Part shown: piece by piece, positions 47,366 to 58,059 of the stretch
Numbering within the stretch: position 1 is the stretch's first letter
Layout of the letters: every line of letters begins with the position of its first letter
Assembly: GCA_029055345.1 (NCBI GenBank)
Contig: JAIDDJ010000027.1
Location: 58,730 to 122,729 of the forward strand
Source of the DNA: Muribaculaceae bacterium
GTDB lineage: Bacteria; Bacteroidota; Bacteroidia; Bacteroidales; Muribaculaceae
DNA length: 64,000 nt
Direction: 5' to 3'
Notes under the pieces: generated by a model
What the model was told of the DNA's origin: nothing
Databases searched by the model: none
Seen by the model: the letters and a program-made list of their open reading frames with translations, nothing else
Made by a program: the position numbers and the translations under genes

Positions 47366-48496
47366 ATGGAATTTAAATTAGAAGCCACAGCAAAAGAAGG
47401 AAATGCAAGAGCCGGAATTATTTATACCGACCACGGTGCGATTCCTACCCCAATTTTCATGCCCGTAGGTACGGTCGGGAGCGTGAAGGGAGTCCATATG
47501 CATGAACTTAAGGAAGATATAGATGCAAAGATTATTCTCGGTAACACCTACCATTTATACCTTCGTCCGGGACTGGAAATAATCAGTAAAGCAGGCGGCC
47601 TTCATAAATTCAACAGCTGGGACAGACCGATTCTGACGGATTCGGGTGGATTTCAAGTCTTCTCCCTTTCATCCAACAGGAAGCTGAAGGAAGAAGGTGC
47701 GTGGTTCAGAAGTCATATTGACGGCAGCAAGCATCTTTTCACTCCGGAGGGTGTGGTAGATATCCAGCGAACTATTGGCTCTGATATCATGATGGCTCTG
47801 GACGAATGCACTCCGGGAGACGCTGATTATGCATACGCGCGCAAATCACTCGACCTGACTCTCCGCTGGCTCCGGCGGGGCTGGGACCATTTCAACGAGA
47901 CAGAGCCTCACTATGGCTATAAGCAATCGTTTTTCCCCATTGTTCAGGGGTGTGTCTACCCGGATTTACGCAGGGAATCAGCGAAATTTGTTGCTGATTT
48001 GGGCGCAGACGGAAACGCTATCGGTGGCCTTGCCGTTGGCGAACCGACAGAAAAAATGTATGAGATGATCGAGGTTGTCAATGAGATATTGCCCGCCGAT
48101 CGGCCCAGATACCTTATGGGGGTAGGCACTCCGGCCAACATTCTCGAGGCAATCGACCGTGGTGTCGACATGATGGATTGCGTAATGCCTACCCGCAATG
48201 GCAGAAACGGAATGATTTTCACGCGCCACGGCATAATCAATCTGAAAAATAAAAAGTGGGCCGATGATTTTTCTCCTCTCGATGCCGGTGGGCCATCGGT
48301 AGTAGATGAGGAATATTCAAGAGCCTATCTCCGCCATCTTTTTGTCAGCAAAGAACTCCTTGGAATGCAGATCGCTTCCATACATAACCTTGCTTTCTAT
48401 CTCTGGCTTGTCAAGGAAGCAAGGCGGCACATTCTGGAGGGAGATTTCAAAGCCTGGAAGGAAGAAATGGTAATTAATGTGACCCGTAGACTATGA
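47366..48496 (+). CDS. tgt: tRNA-guanine transglycosylase
   Basis: DHGAIPTPIFMPVGTVGSVKGV, TDSGGFQVFSL, GGLAVGEPTEKMYEM. Start trimmed from 47270. Confidence 0.96.
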   Translation: MEFKLEATAKEGNARAGIIYTDHGAIPTPIFMPVGTVGSVKGVHMHELKEDIDAKIILGNTYHLYLRPGLEIISKAGGLHKFNSWDRPILTDSGGFQVFSLSSNRKLKEEGAWFRSHIDGSKHLFTPEGVVDIQRTIGSDIMMALDECTPGDADYAYARKSLDLTLRWLRRGWDHFNETEPHYGYKQSFFPIVQGCVYPDLRRESAKFVADLGADGNAIGGLAVGEPTEKMYEMIEVVNEILPADRPRYLMGVGTPANILEAIDRGVDMMDCVMPTRNGRNGMIFTRHGIINLKNKKWADDFSPLDAGGPSVVDEEYSRAYLRHLFVSKELLGMQIASIHNLAFYLWLVKEARRHILEGDFKAWKEEMVINVTRRL

Positions 48497-49635
48497 GCGA
48501 TAAAAAGAAATCTAAATCGGGAAGAAAAAAATTTCATTTTGGATGGAATTCCATCGGCCTTAAGCTGCTGGATATCTTCATCCTTAAGAAATATCTCGGC
48601 ACATTCTTTTTTGCTACTCTCCTTATACTCGCTGTGGTGACGATGTTCGACATCACGGAAAAACTTGACGCATTTCTTACCGCTCCGCTAAAGGAGACTC
48701 TTTTCGATTATTTCGTATCGTTCCTACCGTATTTCGCAAATCAGCTCGCTCCACTTTTCACATTCATTGCCGTTATTTTCTTCACCACAAAGCTTGCCGG
48801 AAATTCTGAAATTATAGCTATTCTTTCAAGCGGTATCAGTTTCAACAGGTTCATGCGCCCTTATATGATTGGCGCTGCCGTTATCGCGGCCATGATTTTC
48901 GCTTTAAGCAATTACGTAATTCCTCCGACTAATATTAAGAGAATCGCATACACTAACAAATATGTGAAAAATGTGCAGGTCACTTCCGGGGTCGACATCC
49001 AGCTCATGGCCCGTCCCGGTGAAGTAGTTTATATAGGGAGATTCGAAAACAGTTCTAAGACCGGTTACAGATTTTCTTTCGATAAATTCAAAAATAAGGA
49101 ACTCGTATCCCGGCTTACATCCCAGACCATTACTTACGACTCGGCCCGGATGTATCATTGGACTGCCCATAATTATATGATTCGCGATTTCGACGGGATG
49201 AAAGAAAAAATCCGCACCGGCGATAAACTTGACACAATCATTCCCATTGAGCCACGCGACTTCCTGATCTCTGAAGATGACCAGGAAACGATGACCACTC
49301 CACAGCTAAGCGAGTATATCGATAATCAGAAGAGTCGCGGCGTTGCCAACATCAAGGCTTTTGAGATAGAAAAAGAGAGGCGTTACGCTTCGACCGCCGC
49401 AGCTTTCATCCTTACTCTAATCGGCGTGTCGCTGTCGGCTAAGAAAGTTAAGGGTGGAATGGGTATCAATATAGGTATAGGCCTTGTACTCAGTTTCAGC
49501 TATATTCTCTTTTCCGCCGTAACAAGCCAGTTTGCGATTTCGGGCATGACCTCTCCATGGGTAGCAATGTGGATTCCTAATTTCCTATATCTTGGAATCG
49601 GTCTGTTCTTATACTACCGCGCGAGAAAATTCTGA
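48493..49635 (+). CDS. LptF/LptG (YjgP/YjgQ) family permease
   Basis: LDIFILKKYLGTFFFATLLILAVVTMFDITEKLDAFL; FTFIAVIFFTTKLAGNSEIIAILSSGISFNRFMRPYMIGA. Confidence 0.93.
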   Translation: MSDKKKSKSGRKKFHFGWNSIGLKLLDIFILKKYLGTFFFATLLILAVVTMFDITEKLDAFLTAPLKETLFDYFVSFLPYFANQLAPLFTFIAVIFFTTKLAGNSEIIAILSSGISFNRFMRPYMIGAAVIAAMIFALSNYVIPPTNIKRIAYTNKYVKNVQVTSGVDIQLMARPGEVVYIGRFENSSKTGYRFSFDKFKNKELVSRLTSQTITYDSARMYHWTAHNYMIRDFDGMKEKIRTGDKLDTIIPIEPRDFLISEDDQETMTTPQLSEYIDNQKSRGVANIKAFEIEKERRYASTAAAFILTLIGVSLSAKKVKGGMGINIGIGLVLSFSYILFSAVTSQFAISGMTSPWVAMWIPNFLYLGIGLFLYYRARKF

Positions 49636-49637
49636 TA

Positions 49638-50012
49638 TCAATCAGAAGCTTTGATGGGGGCATATCCTATTTTGAAAAAGTTCTGCCGGTAATCCCAGGG
49701 TCTTATAATATCGTCATTCCAAATCACGATATCTATATCGATTGGCACCAGCCCCGCTTCCCGGCAGCTTTGGTCCCTGCCCGCCAATTCTTCATATTCT
49801 TTCAATTGACGGTTAAATGGCTCATAAGCAGATTGCGTGGAGCCGGTTATCACGGCGTTGATGTAGGACCGACCGACTCCCTTGGCCGGGGGAGTCTCGT
49901 ATAATGATGATGCCTTGAAATCCGACAAAAGACTTTTAAGCCACTTTAAGGCCTGCGCCACATAGTCAGCATCGCAATTCGAGCCGAGTGACAGCACTAT
50001 TTTGGAGACCAT
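49638..50012 (-). CDS. HPPK-like (FolK family) 2-amino-4-hydroxy-6-hydroxymethyldihydropteridine pyrophosphokinase, short form
   Basis: LSLGSNCDADYVAQALKWLKSLL...LYETPPAKGVGRSYINAVITG...AGLVPIDIDIVIWNDDIIRPWDYRQNFFKIGYAPI. Confidence 0.8.
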   Translation of the reverse strand: MVSKIVLSLGSNCDADYVAQALKWLKSLLSDFKASSLYETPPAKGVGRSYINAVITGSTQSAYEPFNRQLKEYEELAGRDQSCREAGLVPIDIDIVIWNDDIIRPWDYRQNFFKIGYAPIKASD

Positions 50013-50057
50013 CAGGAAAAATGAGTTTATGATATCAGATTATTCGGATTGACTTCG

Positions 50058-51296
50058 TCAATGGTCCGCACTTCTTAAAGTTATTTCAGTAACCTCCGGC
50101 AGAGCCTTGCCTAATCTCGCGGGGAAACCGACTGTTCCGGCGCCTATGTTAACATATAGATACATCGGTGTGTTACCGATTGACTTCTCCTCGTAAAGAC
50201 CTCCCCATTTCGGATATTTCCACTCGCTGGGCGAAAATTTATGACCGCCGATGTCGAATTCCATCTGCATCGCATGGGTATGACCCGACAATGTGAGGTC
50301 AACATTGCTTATCTTCCTTACCACCTCATCCCAATGGTTTGGATTATGAGTGAGAAGCACTTTGAAAATCCCATCGTTCAAATCCTGCCCTTTTCCTTCC
50401 GGGTCATGGTAGGCTTTTACCAGATCTCCGAGCTGATTGAACGGGGGTTCTCCCCAGTTCTCCACACCTATCAGGGCTATTGAATCACTCTCATTTTTCA
50501 GCTTCACCGAAGCATTCGAAAGTATTTTCCATCCCATGCTTTCCGTATTCCTCCCCATTAGCTCAAGATTGGCATGGTAGGATTCTTCATTCGGCCATTC
50601 TGCATAGCCGCCATAATCATGATTGCCATATACGCCGTAAACTCCCATCGGTGCTTTTATTCGTCGGAGAACCGGCACGAAAGGATTGGCTTCCGCTGCT
50701 ACCCTGTTGACGAAATCTCCTGTAAAGACCACTATATCGGCATGCCGGGCATTGACCGAATCAACAAGATTCGACACGAATGTGGTATCCGTGCCCCACG
50801 TGCCTAAATGAAGATCGCTGATCTGGACTATTTTCAATCCATCCATCGATTTGGGCAACCGCTCGGACCTTATCTCTACATTCCTCACGTCAATCTCATT
50901 TCTTGTAAAGAGCACACCCCACCACATGAAAATGAAGACCAGCGATGCTGCAGGCACTCCTACCCAAAGATTCCATTTGCCTCTCTTCCCGGAATTTCTG
51001 AATATACAGAGTCCACAGAGGGAGAACATGCAATATATGAATTTTGAAATGTAGATTGAAAGGAACGTGAACAGGAGCCACATCGGAATTATAATGGGCT
51101 CATTCGGATCCTTTTTAGGCCATACGAACACTGCAATTGCAAGCCCCCAGCAAATTACCGCCGAAACGGCATAGATCCAAGACAGAAACTTTCTTCTCTG
51201 CGGACGGGCATATTTGCGGACGTTGGAGTAAATGTACCAGTCAGTCAGCAGCGCAAGAATGAAAATCAATAATGCCGGAAGCAGTTGTATTCTCAT
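50058..51296 (-). CDS. membrane-anchored metallophosphoesterase (YkuE/calcineurin-like)
   Basis: VQISDLHLGTWG, VFTGDFVNR, YGVYGNHDYGG, LTLSGHTHAMQ. Confidence 0.92.
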   Translation of the reverse strand: MRIQLLPALLIFILALLTDWYIYSNVRKYARPQRRKFLSWIYAVSAVICWGLAIAVFVWPKKDPNEPIIIPMWLLFTFLSIYISKFIYCMFSLCGLCIFRNSGKRGKWNLWVGVPAASLVFIFMWWGVLFTRNEIDVRNVEIRSERLPKSMDGLKIVQISDLHLGTWGTDTTFVSNLVDSVNARHADIVVFTGDFVNRVAAEANPFVPVLRRIKAPMGVYGVYGNHDYGGYAEWPNEESYHANLELMGRNTESMGWKILSNASVKLKNESDSIALIGVENWGEPPFNQLGDLVKAYHDPEGKGQDLNDGIFKVLLTHNPNHWDEVVRKISNVDLTLSGHTHAMQMEFDIGGHKFSPSEWKYPKWGGLYEEKSIGNTPMYLYVNIGAGTVGFPARLGKALPEVTEITLRSADH

Positions 51297-51338
51297 AGCG
51301 GTTCACTCAATTTTTCGGCAAATGGCTGACAAAACGGG

Positions 51339-52514
51339 TTATTCCATCCCGCCGAGTATTGTTTTAAGTTTGTTTTTAAGTGGATTGGCATACATCACGA
51401 GCATCATCTCAAGCATGAAATCTCGCTCTTCCGGCGTTACATCAGGCACATCCACCTTGTCAAGCTGCGAATTGAAATAATTCTGCGTGTCCTCAAGCTG
51501 ACTCTCGGTATACTTGGAACGAAAACGGGTTGACCGATGAAGCATGTCGAATGCTATGTAATTGATAGGGAATATCTCGTAACTGCGGTGAATAGCCTGG
51601 TCTATAAGGCAACCGACATATTTCGCCGCAGTATTGTTATCCGGCAGGTCTCCAATCTGATCCAATTTGGTATTTATTCGCGGGGTAAGCTGGAAATGCA
51701 CTTTTCCCTTGAATTGCAGAAGGCCTGTTTCCATACTGAACAAATCATCACGCTGCGACTTCTTGAATTCGGGATTACGTCTTTTCATCAGGAACTCTTT
51801 AGCCTTGAGATAGTCATTGGGGTCATACTCATAGGAAATCGACACCGGCATGAGATTTATTTCCTTTAGTCGTTCGATGAAGGAGCCCTCCCCTCCCAAA
51901 GCAAGCATTTTCACAAGCGATTCCTGAGTTTTGTCGGAACTGTCCTTGGCCCTACCCTCTCTTTGGGCAATCCATACGGACTCATGCTTGTCAAGAATAG
52001 CGCTGTGTATGTAGGCGGAAAGCTTCTTGGCAGCGAGAAGCCCTTCACGAAGCCCGGTGTTTCTCTTTACGATAAACGACTTGTTGAGCCTTACAAGGTC
52101 GTTTATCCAGTCAAATACGAGAAGATTGTTTCCAATGGCCACTTCCGAAGTCGGCATTCCCCTGCGCATGAATGCAAGATTGAGGAACGAGGCATCAAGC
52201 ACGATATCGCGATGGTTGGTGATGAAAACATAGTTGAGTGCCGGATTATAATACTTCACACCCCCCAGACTAATTCCGGCCGTAGTGGTCTTTGCCAGCA
52301 TCTCGAGAAACGGGAACATGACCTGGTGCTGAAAATCATATTTGTTATCTATTTTCAGCATCTCGTCAATCAGCATCGGGACATCGTCCTGCGGCATCGT
52401 ATATTTCACTGCATGCAGAAACCCCGGGTCCTTAACCAGAGCCTGCATTTTTTCTTTGAATATATTGTCATCGTATGGAGCTATGTCACTGAAGTCTAAA
52501 TCTTGGGAACTCAT
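51339..52514 (-). CDS. glycerol-3-phosphate/1-acyl acyltransferase family protein
   Basis: YVFITNHRDIVLDASFLNLAFMRRG (NHRDIVLD, NHxxxxD-like); WIAQREGRAKDSSDKTQESLVKML. Start trimmed from 52550. Confidence 0.8.
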   Translation of the reverse strand: MSSQDLDFSDIAPYDDNIFKEKMQALVKDPGFLHAVKYTMPQDDVPMLIDEMLKIDNKYDFQHQVMFPFLEMLAKTTTAGISLGGVKYYNPALNYVFITNHRDIVLDASFLNLAFMRRGMPTSEVAIGNNLLVFDWINDLVRLNKSFIVKRNTGLREGLLAAKKLSAYIHSAILDKHESVWIAQREGRAKDSSDKTQESLVKMLALGGEGSFIERLKEINLMPVSISYEYDPNDYLKAKEFLMKRRNPEFKKSQRDDLFSMETGLLQFKGKVHFQLTPRINTKLDQIGDLPDNNTAAKYVGCLIDQAIHRSYEIFPINYIAFDMLHRSTRFRSKYTESQLEDTQNYFNSQLDKVDVPDVTPEERDFMLEMMLVMYANPLKNKLKTILGGME

Positions 52515-52656
52515 AACTATTTTATTAAATTGTTCGGGGCATAATGTCACAATGTATGGGGAGTCCTCAGATAGGTCTCCTCATATTGTTAACGTCTCTA
52601 TGCCTTGTCTGTTGCATGAAATCTTATAAACTTGTCAACAGATTAAAATTGTGGAA

Positions 52657-53505
52657 TTAGCTTTCTTTCACTTCGATAATGCAATCGGCAGGAGCCTTCA
52701 CATTCTCGTCAATTATTATTTCGCCATATCCCCGGGCTCTGATGATACCCGAAGTCGGATTCTTCACGCTGGTAATACGACTGTTGATTTGCGCATCGAG
52801 TGTCGATTCTTCAAATGCCAGATCACAATCCGGAGCCATCTGGCAATTTATCATTTTAAGATCATGACAATAACATAGCGGCTGCGTGCCGGAAATTTTG
52901 CAATTTATCAGCGTCAGGCCATGGGAATGCCATCCTAAATATTCACCGTCAAGTTCCGAATCCCTTACTGTTACGTTCCGGGTGTTCCAGAAAGCATCCT
53001 TGGAATGAATCTCAGCATTTCTGATTTCCACATCGTGACAATACTGGAATGAATAGTTTCCTTCCTGATGATATCCGTCTATGTCAATGTCGTTGCAATG
53101 CATGAAGATATAGTCTGCCTTCTTCACCTTTACATCACGAAGTTTTATTTTACGGCAATGCCATAACGTCTCCTGCGCATCCGGAATCTCCACTCGTGTA
53201 AGCTCCATATCCGTCATTTCTCGGAACATCTTCGGTGCCTCAACAAGTGTATCAATCATCTTTAAATGCGAAGAATACCATAACGCTGCTCGCGCTCCCT
53301 CAGTAAAGAGAGAATCTTTTATTTCAAAATTATCTACGTGCCAAAATGGGTATTTACCTTCAAATCGGCAGTGTTTGGCTATTATTTCTGAACATTCCTT
53401 TAGTGCGGATTCTCCGGCATGAATGGTTACGTTGTCCAGTTCAAGTCCATGGCTTGCAAATAAGGGACGCTCTCCTCGGAATTCCTGATTCTTGATTATT
53501 TTCAT
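52657..53505 (-). CDS. DUF3737-like right-handed beta-helix repeat protein
   Basis: MKIIKNQEFRGERPLFASHGLELDNVTIHAGESALKECSEIIAKHCRFEGKYPFWHVDNFEIKDSLF with repeated short rungs. Confidence 0.85.
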   Translation of the reverse strand: MKIIKNQEFRGERPLFASHGLELDNVTIHAGESALKECSEIIAKHCRFEGKYPFWHVDNFEIKDSLFTEGARAALWYSSHLKMIDTLVEAPKMFREMTDMELTRVEIPDAQETLWHCRKIKLRDVKVKKADYIFMHCNDIDIDGYHQEGNYSFQYCHDVEIRNAEIHSKDAFWNTRNVTVRDSELDGEYLGWHSHGLTLINCKISGTQPLCYCHDLKMINCQMAPDCDLAFEESTLDAQINSRITSVKNPTSGIIRARGYGEIIIDENVKAPADCIIEVKES

Positions 53506-53546
53506 GGCATATTAATTTTTTCTATCCTTCTTATTTCTTTATTCGC

Positions 53547-54728
53547 TTATTTCTTACTCTCATTCAGAAGCTCTTTCAATATCTTTATTATCCGGTAAAC
53601 TCCTTCTTCCACAAGTTTTCGCGGTTCCGCAAGATTTATCCGTATGAAATTGCCCCCGGTTTCCCTATACATTTTCCCGTCGTTGACCATGACTTTACTT
53701 CTCGCAAGAATCTCTGCGGCGATGGTTTCCGAACTCATATTCAGTATGCTGCAGTCTACCCACGCCAGGTATGTCCCTTCAAGATTCATCATTGGGAACT
53801 CCGGTAATTCTTTTTCGAACATCGCCCGCGCGAGGTCATAATTACCTTTCAGGTACTCTCTTAGTTCATCAAGCCAATCTTCTCCTCGCGTATAGGCTTC
53901 TATCAAAGCTATGACACCAAACGGGTTGACATCGCATACCTCATTAACATTCAACGCTTTGTCTATTTTTGCACGCATCTCTGCATTTTCACAGAATATG
54001 TTGGCAATCTGCAGGCCGGCGATATTGAATGCCTTTGTCGGAGAGCAGCAGGTCACTGACATAGCCCTGAATTTATCCGATACAGCGGCAAATGGCGTAT
54101 ATTTATACGGCGGGAATACAAGTTCGTTATGAATTTCATCTGATACGACAGTCACTCCGTTGCGCGCACAAATTTCACCGAGCCGCGACAATTCGTCCTT
54201 TGTCCAGACTCTCCCCGCCGGATTGTGGGGATTACATAATAGAAGTAATACAGCCTCGGAATCTGCCGCCTTTCTCTCAAGGTCGTCGAAATCCATCTCA
54301 TATGTATTTCCCACTCTGCGTAAGGGATTTTCCAGTATCTCGCAACCGTTATTCAGTATCGATGAGAAAAAATGATTATAGACCGGCGTCTGAACAATTA
54401 CTTTCTGACCCGGATGCGTTAAAGCCTTGATTACAGCCGACAAGGCCGGAATAACACCCGATGTATACAGTATCCACTCCGACTTGAGCTTGAGGCCATG
54501 CCTGCGGTCAAACCAATTTACGGTGGCGCTGAAATATTCGTCAGGCACAAACGTGTAGCCGAAGACTCCGTGGTCTACCCTCTTCCTGAGAGCCTCTATA
54601 ATACATGGCGCTGTCTTGAAATCCATATCAGCCACCCACATCGGAATGATTCCTTCGACTCCCGGCATATCCCATTTATAAGAATTTGTATGTTGCCGGT
54701 CGGGCGCGGTATTAAAATCATATTTCAT
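53547..54728 (-). CDS. MalY/PatB family PLP-dependent aminotransferase / cystathionine beta-lyase
   Basis: IPMWVADMDFKTAPCIIEALRKRVDHGVFGYT; LCNPHNPAGRVWTKDEL; SPTKAFNIAGLQIANIF (PLP Lys). Confidence 0.92.
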   Translation of the reverse strand: MKYDFNTAPDRQHTNSYKWDMPGVEGIIPMWVADMDFKTAPCIIEALRKRVDHGVFGYTFVPDEYFSATVNWFDRRHGLKLKSEWILYTSGVIPALSAVIKALTHPGQKVIVQTPVYNHFFSSILNNGCEILENPLRRVGNTYEMDFDDLERKAADSEAVLLLLCNPHNPAGRVWTKDELSRLGEICARNGVTVVSDEIHNELVFPPYKYTPFAAVSDKFRAMSVTCCSPTKAFNIAGLQIANIFCENAEMRAKIDKALNVNEVCDVNPFGVIALIEAYTRGEDWLDELREYLKGNYDLARAMFEKELPEFPMMNLEGTYLAWVDCSILNMSSETIAAEILARSKVMVNDGKMYRETGGNFIRINLAEPRKLVEEGVYRIIKILKELLNESKK

Positions 54729-54731
54729 AAT

Positions 54732-56159
54732 TCATAGTTTATGTATGCGGTCCATCCATTTTCCGGATTTCAGGCGTATAAGGAATATAGCTCCTCTGAA
54801 ACAAAGTTCGATACACATCGCCAGCCATACTCCTTTAAGACCCATGGTCGGCGCAAGGAGCGCCGCAAGTGTGATCCGGACTCCCCACATGCTCCCGAGA
54901 TTCATTATGCAGGGCCATAGAGTGTCGCCGGCTCCAACGCAGACGCCGTAGGCCACTATTGAGGCGGCATACATCGGTTCTGCCCATGCCTCGATCCGAA
55001 GTGCCATCACTCCGAGATCAATAATCTGAGACACATCGGTCAATAATTCCATGAGCAATGGAGCGGCGACATACATCACGATCCCCATTATACTCATAAC
55101 GCTCATACCCATGAAAACGGTTGTCCACGCAAACCGTTTTGCAAGTTTTCTGTTTGCCCCCCCGAGACTCTGACCTGAAAGTGTGGTCGCGGCGTCGGCT
55201 ATGCCGAAGCCCGGCATATAGCATAATCCTTCTACTGTCACTGCAAAAGCATTGGCAGCGATGGCGAACGCCCCTAATGGGGCAACTATCACTGTCAGGG
55301 TGATCTGAGCGGCTGAGTTTATAAATCGCTCGACACCCATCGGAAAACCTATTCTTATTGCCCTCTTTATGACTCTCCAGGTTGGCATTGCCGAGGCTCT
55401 GCAGCCTGAAAGACGAATTTCAGAGTTTGCGTACCAAAGATAAAACAAAAGAAAAATGGTGACTACTAACTCTGCCAACGCAGTGCCGAGGGCAGCCCCT
55501 TGCACTCCGAGACCGAAACCGGGGATATATATGGAACTACCAATAATATCTACATTCCTGCTCGGAAATATAAGGAAAAAGTTAAAGACCACGTCTAATA
55601 TACACATCAGAACCCCCATTATACCGGGAATGGCCATGTTCCCGCTGCAGCGCAACAACCCGTTGGTAAGAAAATTCATCTGAAGCAGAGGAATTGATAG
55701 CGCGAAAATCATAAAATAAGCAGAAGCCCCGGTATTGATTGATGCCGTTCCACCGAGCCATAGAGGCAATGGATTGGCAATCATCACCCCTACGAATCCC
55801 ACTCCTATGCTTAAAATCAATAGTGCAATAATGGATTGACGGGCTATTGCCTTTGCCTGGTCAAGCTTCCGGGCGCCTATCAGATGAGCAACTTGCACTG
55901 AAAAACCCATGGATGCAGCGCTGCATACCCCCATGAAAAGCCATGTCGTAGTGGCTATCAGTCCGATTGAGGCCGCCGGATCTGCTCCAAGATGCCCCAC
56001 CATAGCCGCGTCTATGAATTCCATGGCGGTAGCAGCAAACTGAGCCATTATTGCCGGAATACTCAGACGGACTGCTACTGAAAGGATACTGCTTAGTCTT
56101 ACTCTTCCTTTTTGACGGATTAGCGCTGTCAGTCTTGATTCTTTTTCAGACTTCTCCAT
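54732..56159 (-). CDS. MATE family efflux transporter
   Basis: 12-TM pattern; PAIMAQFAATAMEFIDAAMVGHLGADPAASIGL. Confidence 0.93.
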   Translation of the reverse strand: MEKSEKESRLTALIRQKGRVRLSSILSVAVRLSIPAIMAQFAATAMEFIDAAMVGHLGADPAASIGLIATTTWLFMGVCSAASMGFSVQVAHLIGARKLDQAKAIARQSIIALLILSIGVGFVGVMIANPLPLWLGGTASINTGASAYFMIFALSIPLLQMNFLTNGLLRCSGNMAIPGIMGVLMCILDVVFNFFLIFPSRNVDIIGSSIYIPGFGLGVQGAALGTALAELVVTIFLLFYLWYANSEIRLSGCRASAMPTWRVIKRAIRIGFPMGVERFINSAAQITLTVIVAPLGAFAIAANAFAVTVEGLCYMPGFGIADAATTLSGQSLGGANRKLAKRFAWTTVFMGMSVMSIMGIVMYVAAPLLMELLTDVSQIIDLGVMALRIEAWAEPMYAASIVAYGVCVGAGDTLWPCIMNLGSMWGVRITLAALLAPTMGLKGVWLAMCIELCFRGAIFLIRLKSGKWMDRIHKL

Positions 56160-57199
56160 TTTTCTATCAAGGCGGTAAAATCTTGTGGAAGCTCCGATTC
56201 AAAAAACATTTCTTTGCCTGTCTCAGGATGGACGAATCCAAGAGTGCGGGCGTGAAGCGCCTGACGTGGACAAACTTCGAAGCAATTTTCCACAAAGCGG
56301 CGATAGGATGACGAGGGATTTCCCTTTAATATTTTATCGCCTCCATATCTTTCATCGTTGAAAAGGGGATGGCCCTTATGTAGCATATGGACTCGTATCT
56401 GATGTGTCCGACCGGTTTCGAGCACACATTTCACCAGTGTGACATAGCCGAACCTCTCAAGCACTTCATAATGAGTCACTGCATGCTTGCCGATGTTTGG
56501 GTCCTTCATCACTGCCATTTGCAGCTTATTTCGGGGATTTCTCGCAATATTACCCGTGATTGTGCCTGAAGCTTCTTTGAAATCGCCCCATACCAGCGCG
56601 AAATACTCCCTGCGAGTGGTCTTATCGAAAAATTGCTTTCCCAACATGGTTTTAGCCTCCGGGGTCTTCGCAACCACAAGAAGCCCCGATGTGTCTTTAT
56701 CTATCCGATGGACAAGACCAAGTCGCGGATCGCTTACGTCATAATCCGGATTATCCTTGAAATGATAAGCCAACGCATTTACCAGTGTGCCTGAATAATT
56801 CCCATGCCCCGGATGGACAACCAATCCCGGGGGCTTGTTGACCACAAGGAGAAATTTATCTTCATAGACGATGTCAAGAGGAATATTCTGAGGAATTATT
56901 TCAAAGTCATAGCGCGGACGGTCCATGACTATACTGATCACATCGCCCGGTTTTACCTTATAACTTGATTTTACAGGTTTACCGTTGACTATAATGCATC
57001 CGGCATCAGCAGCCTGCTGGATGCGGTTGCGTGATGTCTTCTCCATCCGCTCCACCAGAAACTTGTCGATTCTCAGCAGTTGCTGGCCCTTCTCGGCAAC
57101 GAACCGGAAGTGCTCATACAGCTCCCTGCCGTCATCAAGGACGTAGGTAGGATCAACTGTTTCAGGAGAATCTTCCTCAATCAAATTCCGGTCGTCCAT
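56129..57199 (-). CDS. RluD-like 23S rRNA pseudouridine synthase
   Basis: S4 domain; LGLVHRIDKDTSGLLVVAKT; GRTHQIRVHMLHKGHPLFNDERYGG. 31-bp overlap with MATE start. Confidence 0.93.
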   Translation of the reverse strand: MDDRNLIEEDSPETVDPTYVLDDGRELYEHFRFVAEKGQQLLRIDKFLVERMEKTSRNRIQQAADAGCIIVNGKPVKSSYKVKPGDVISIVMDRPRYDFEIIPQNIPLDIVYEDKFLLVVNKPPGLVVHPGHGNYSGTLVNALAYHFKDNPDYDVSDPRLGLVHRIDKDTSGLLVVAKTPEAKTMLGKQFFDKTTRREYFALVWGDFKEASGTITGNIARNPRNKLQMAVMKDPNIGKHAVTHYEVLERFGYVTLVKCVLETGRTHQIRVHMLHKGHPLFNDERYGGDKILKGNPSSSYRRFVENCFEVCPRQALHARTLGFVHPETGKEMFFESELPQDFTALIEKWRSLKKNQD

Positions 57200-58059
57200 C
57201 AGAAATATTGTGATCCCTCGGTTTCGGATTCCGAGCCTGAACTTGAACCTTCATTCTTCGGCTTGTGCTCAATCGGCTCTGTCTGTGATGTCTCTGAAGC
57301 AGCTTGACCCTCGCTGCCTAAATCGTAACTCCCTTCTTCGGCATCATAGTAATCGTCTCCCTCCGTGCCTTGGTTCTCACGATAGGCATCGAGGTATTCC
57401 AGATTAGTCAAGGAGTCCTGAATGTCCATCAACCTGCCATCGGATACTTCAATCACTATGGAACTCTTTACAGATATTTTCTGCATTTTGCGCACAGGCT
57501 TGCCATTTGCGAGTATCTTTACAACGCGGTCGGTGGTGCCGAGAACTTTCACTACCTTTACATTCTTGAATCCGAGTTCCTCAAATTTTGCCAGTGCCGA
57601 ACGCTGAGACATCCCTTTCAACGCAAATTCATTGGGATGGTTGTCATCATCAAGTATGACTTCCTTCGGATGAACGGCATTGATATAGAGGAAAATCTTT
57701 CTTCCCGGCTTTACTCTGGAATGAGGTTTGGGGAACTGCTCGATAACGAAACCCGGACGCATATCCTCCCGATATAGCGAATCACGGATATCAACATTAA
57801 GCCCGGCCTCATGGAGGCGGGAGATTGCCTGGGTATAACTGAGATTCTCGACGCTCGGCACCTCAAGACTCCTGCCATGTTTCGTAAAGAGTGCCGTGGC
57901 AAGATACGCTGCATAAATGCCAAGCGCCGCTATGATGAATATTATCACTAAATTGGCCATTACCGGGTGACGGTCGATAAACTTGCTCCCCCAGCTGTAT
58001 GAATGGTCGTTTTCGGTATTTTTCACTGGCGATGTCGTTTTGAACCCCAAAGTTAACAA
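57199..58059 (-). CDS. single-TM PASTA domain protein
   Basis: TM VIIFIIAALGIYAAYLATALF; PASTA-like EVPSVENLSYTQAISRLHEAGLNVDIRDSLYREDMRPGFVIEQFPKPHSRVKPGRKIFLYIN. Start uncertain. Confidence 0.87.
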   Translation of the reverse strand: MLTLGFKTTSPVKNTENDHSYSWGSKFIDRHPVMANLVIIFIIAALGIYAAYLATALFTKHGRSLEVPSVENLSYTQAISRLHEAGLNVDIRDSLYREDMRPGFVIEQFPKPHSRVKPGRKIFLYINAVHPKEVILDDDNHPNEFALKGMSQRSALAKFEELGFKNVKVVKVLGTTDRVVKILANGKPVRKMQKISVKSSIVIEVSDGRLMDIQDSLTNLEYLDAYRENQGTEGDDYYDAEEGSYDLGSEGQAASETSQTEPIEHKPKNEGSSSGSESETEGSQYF

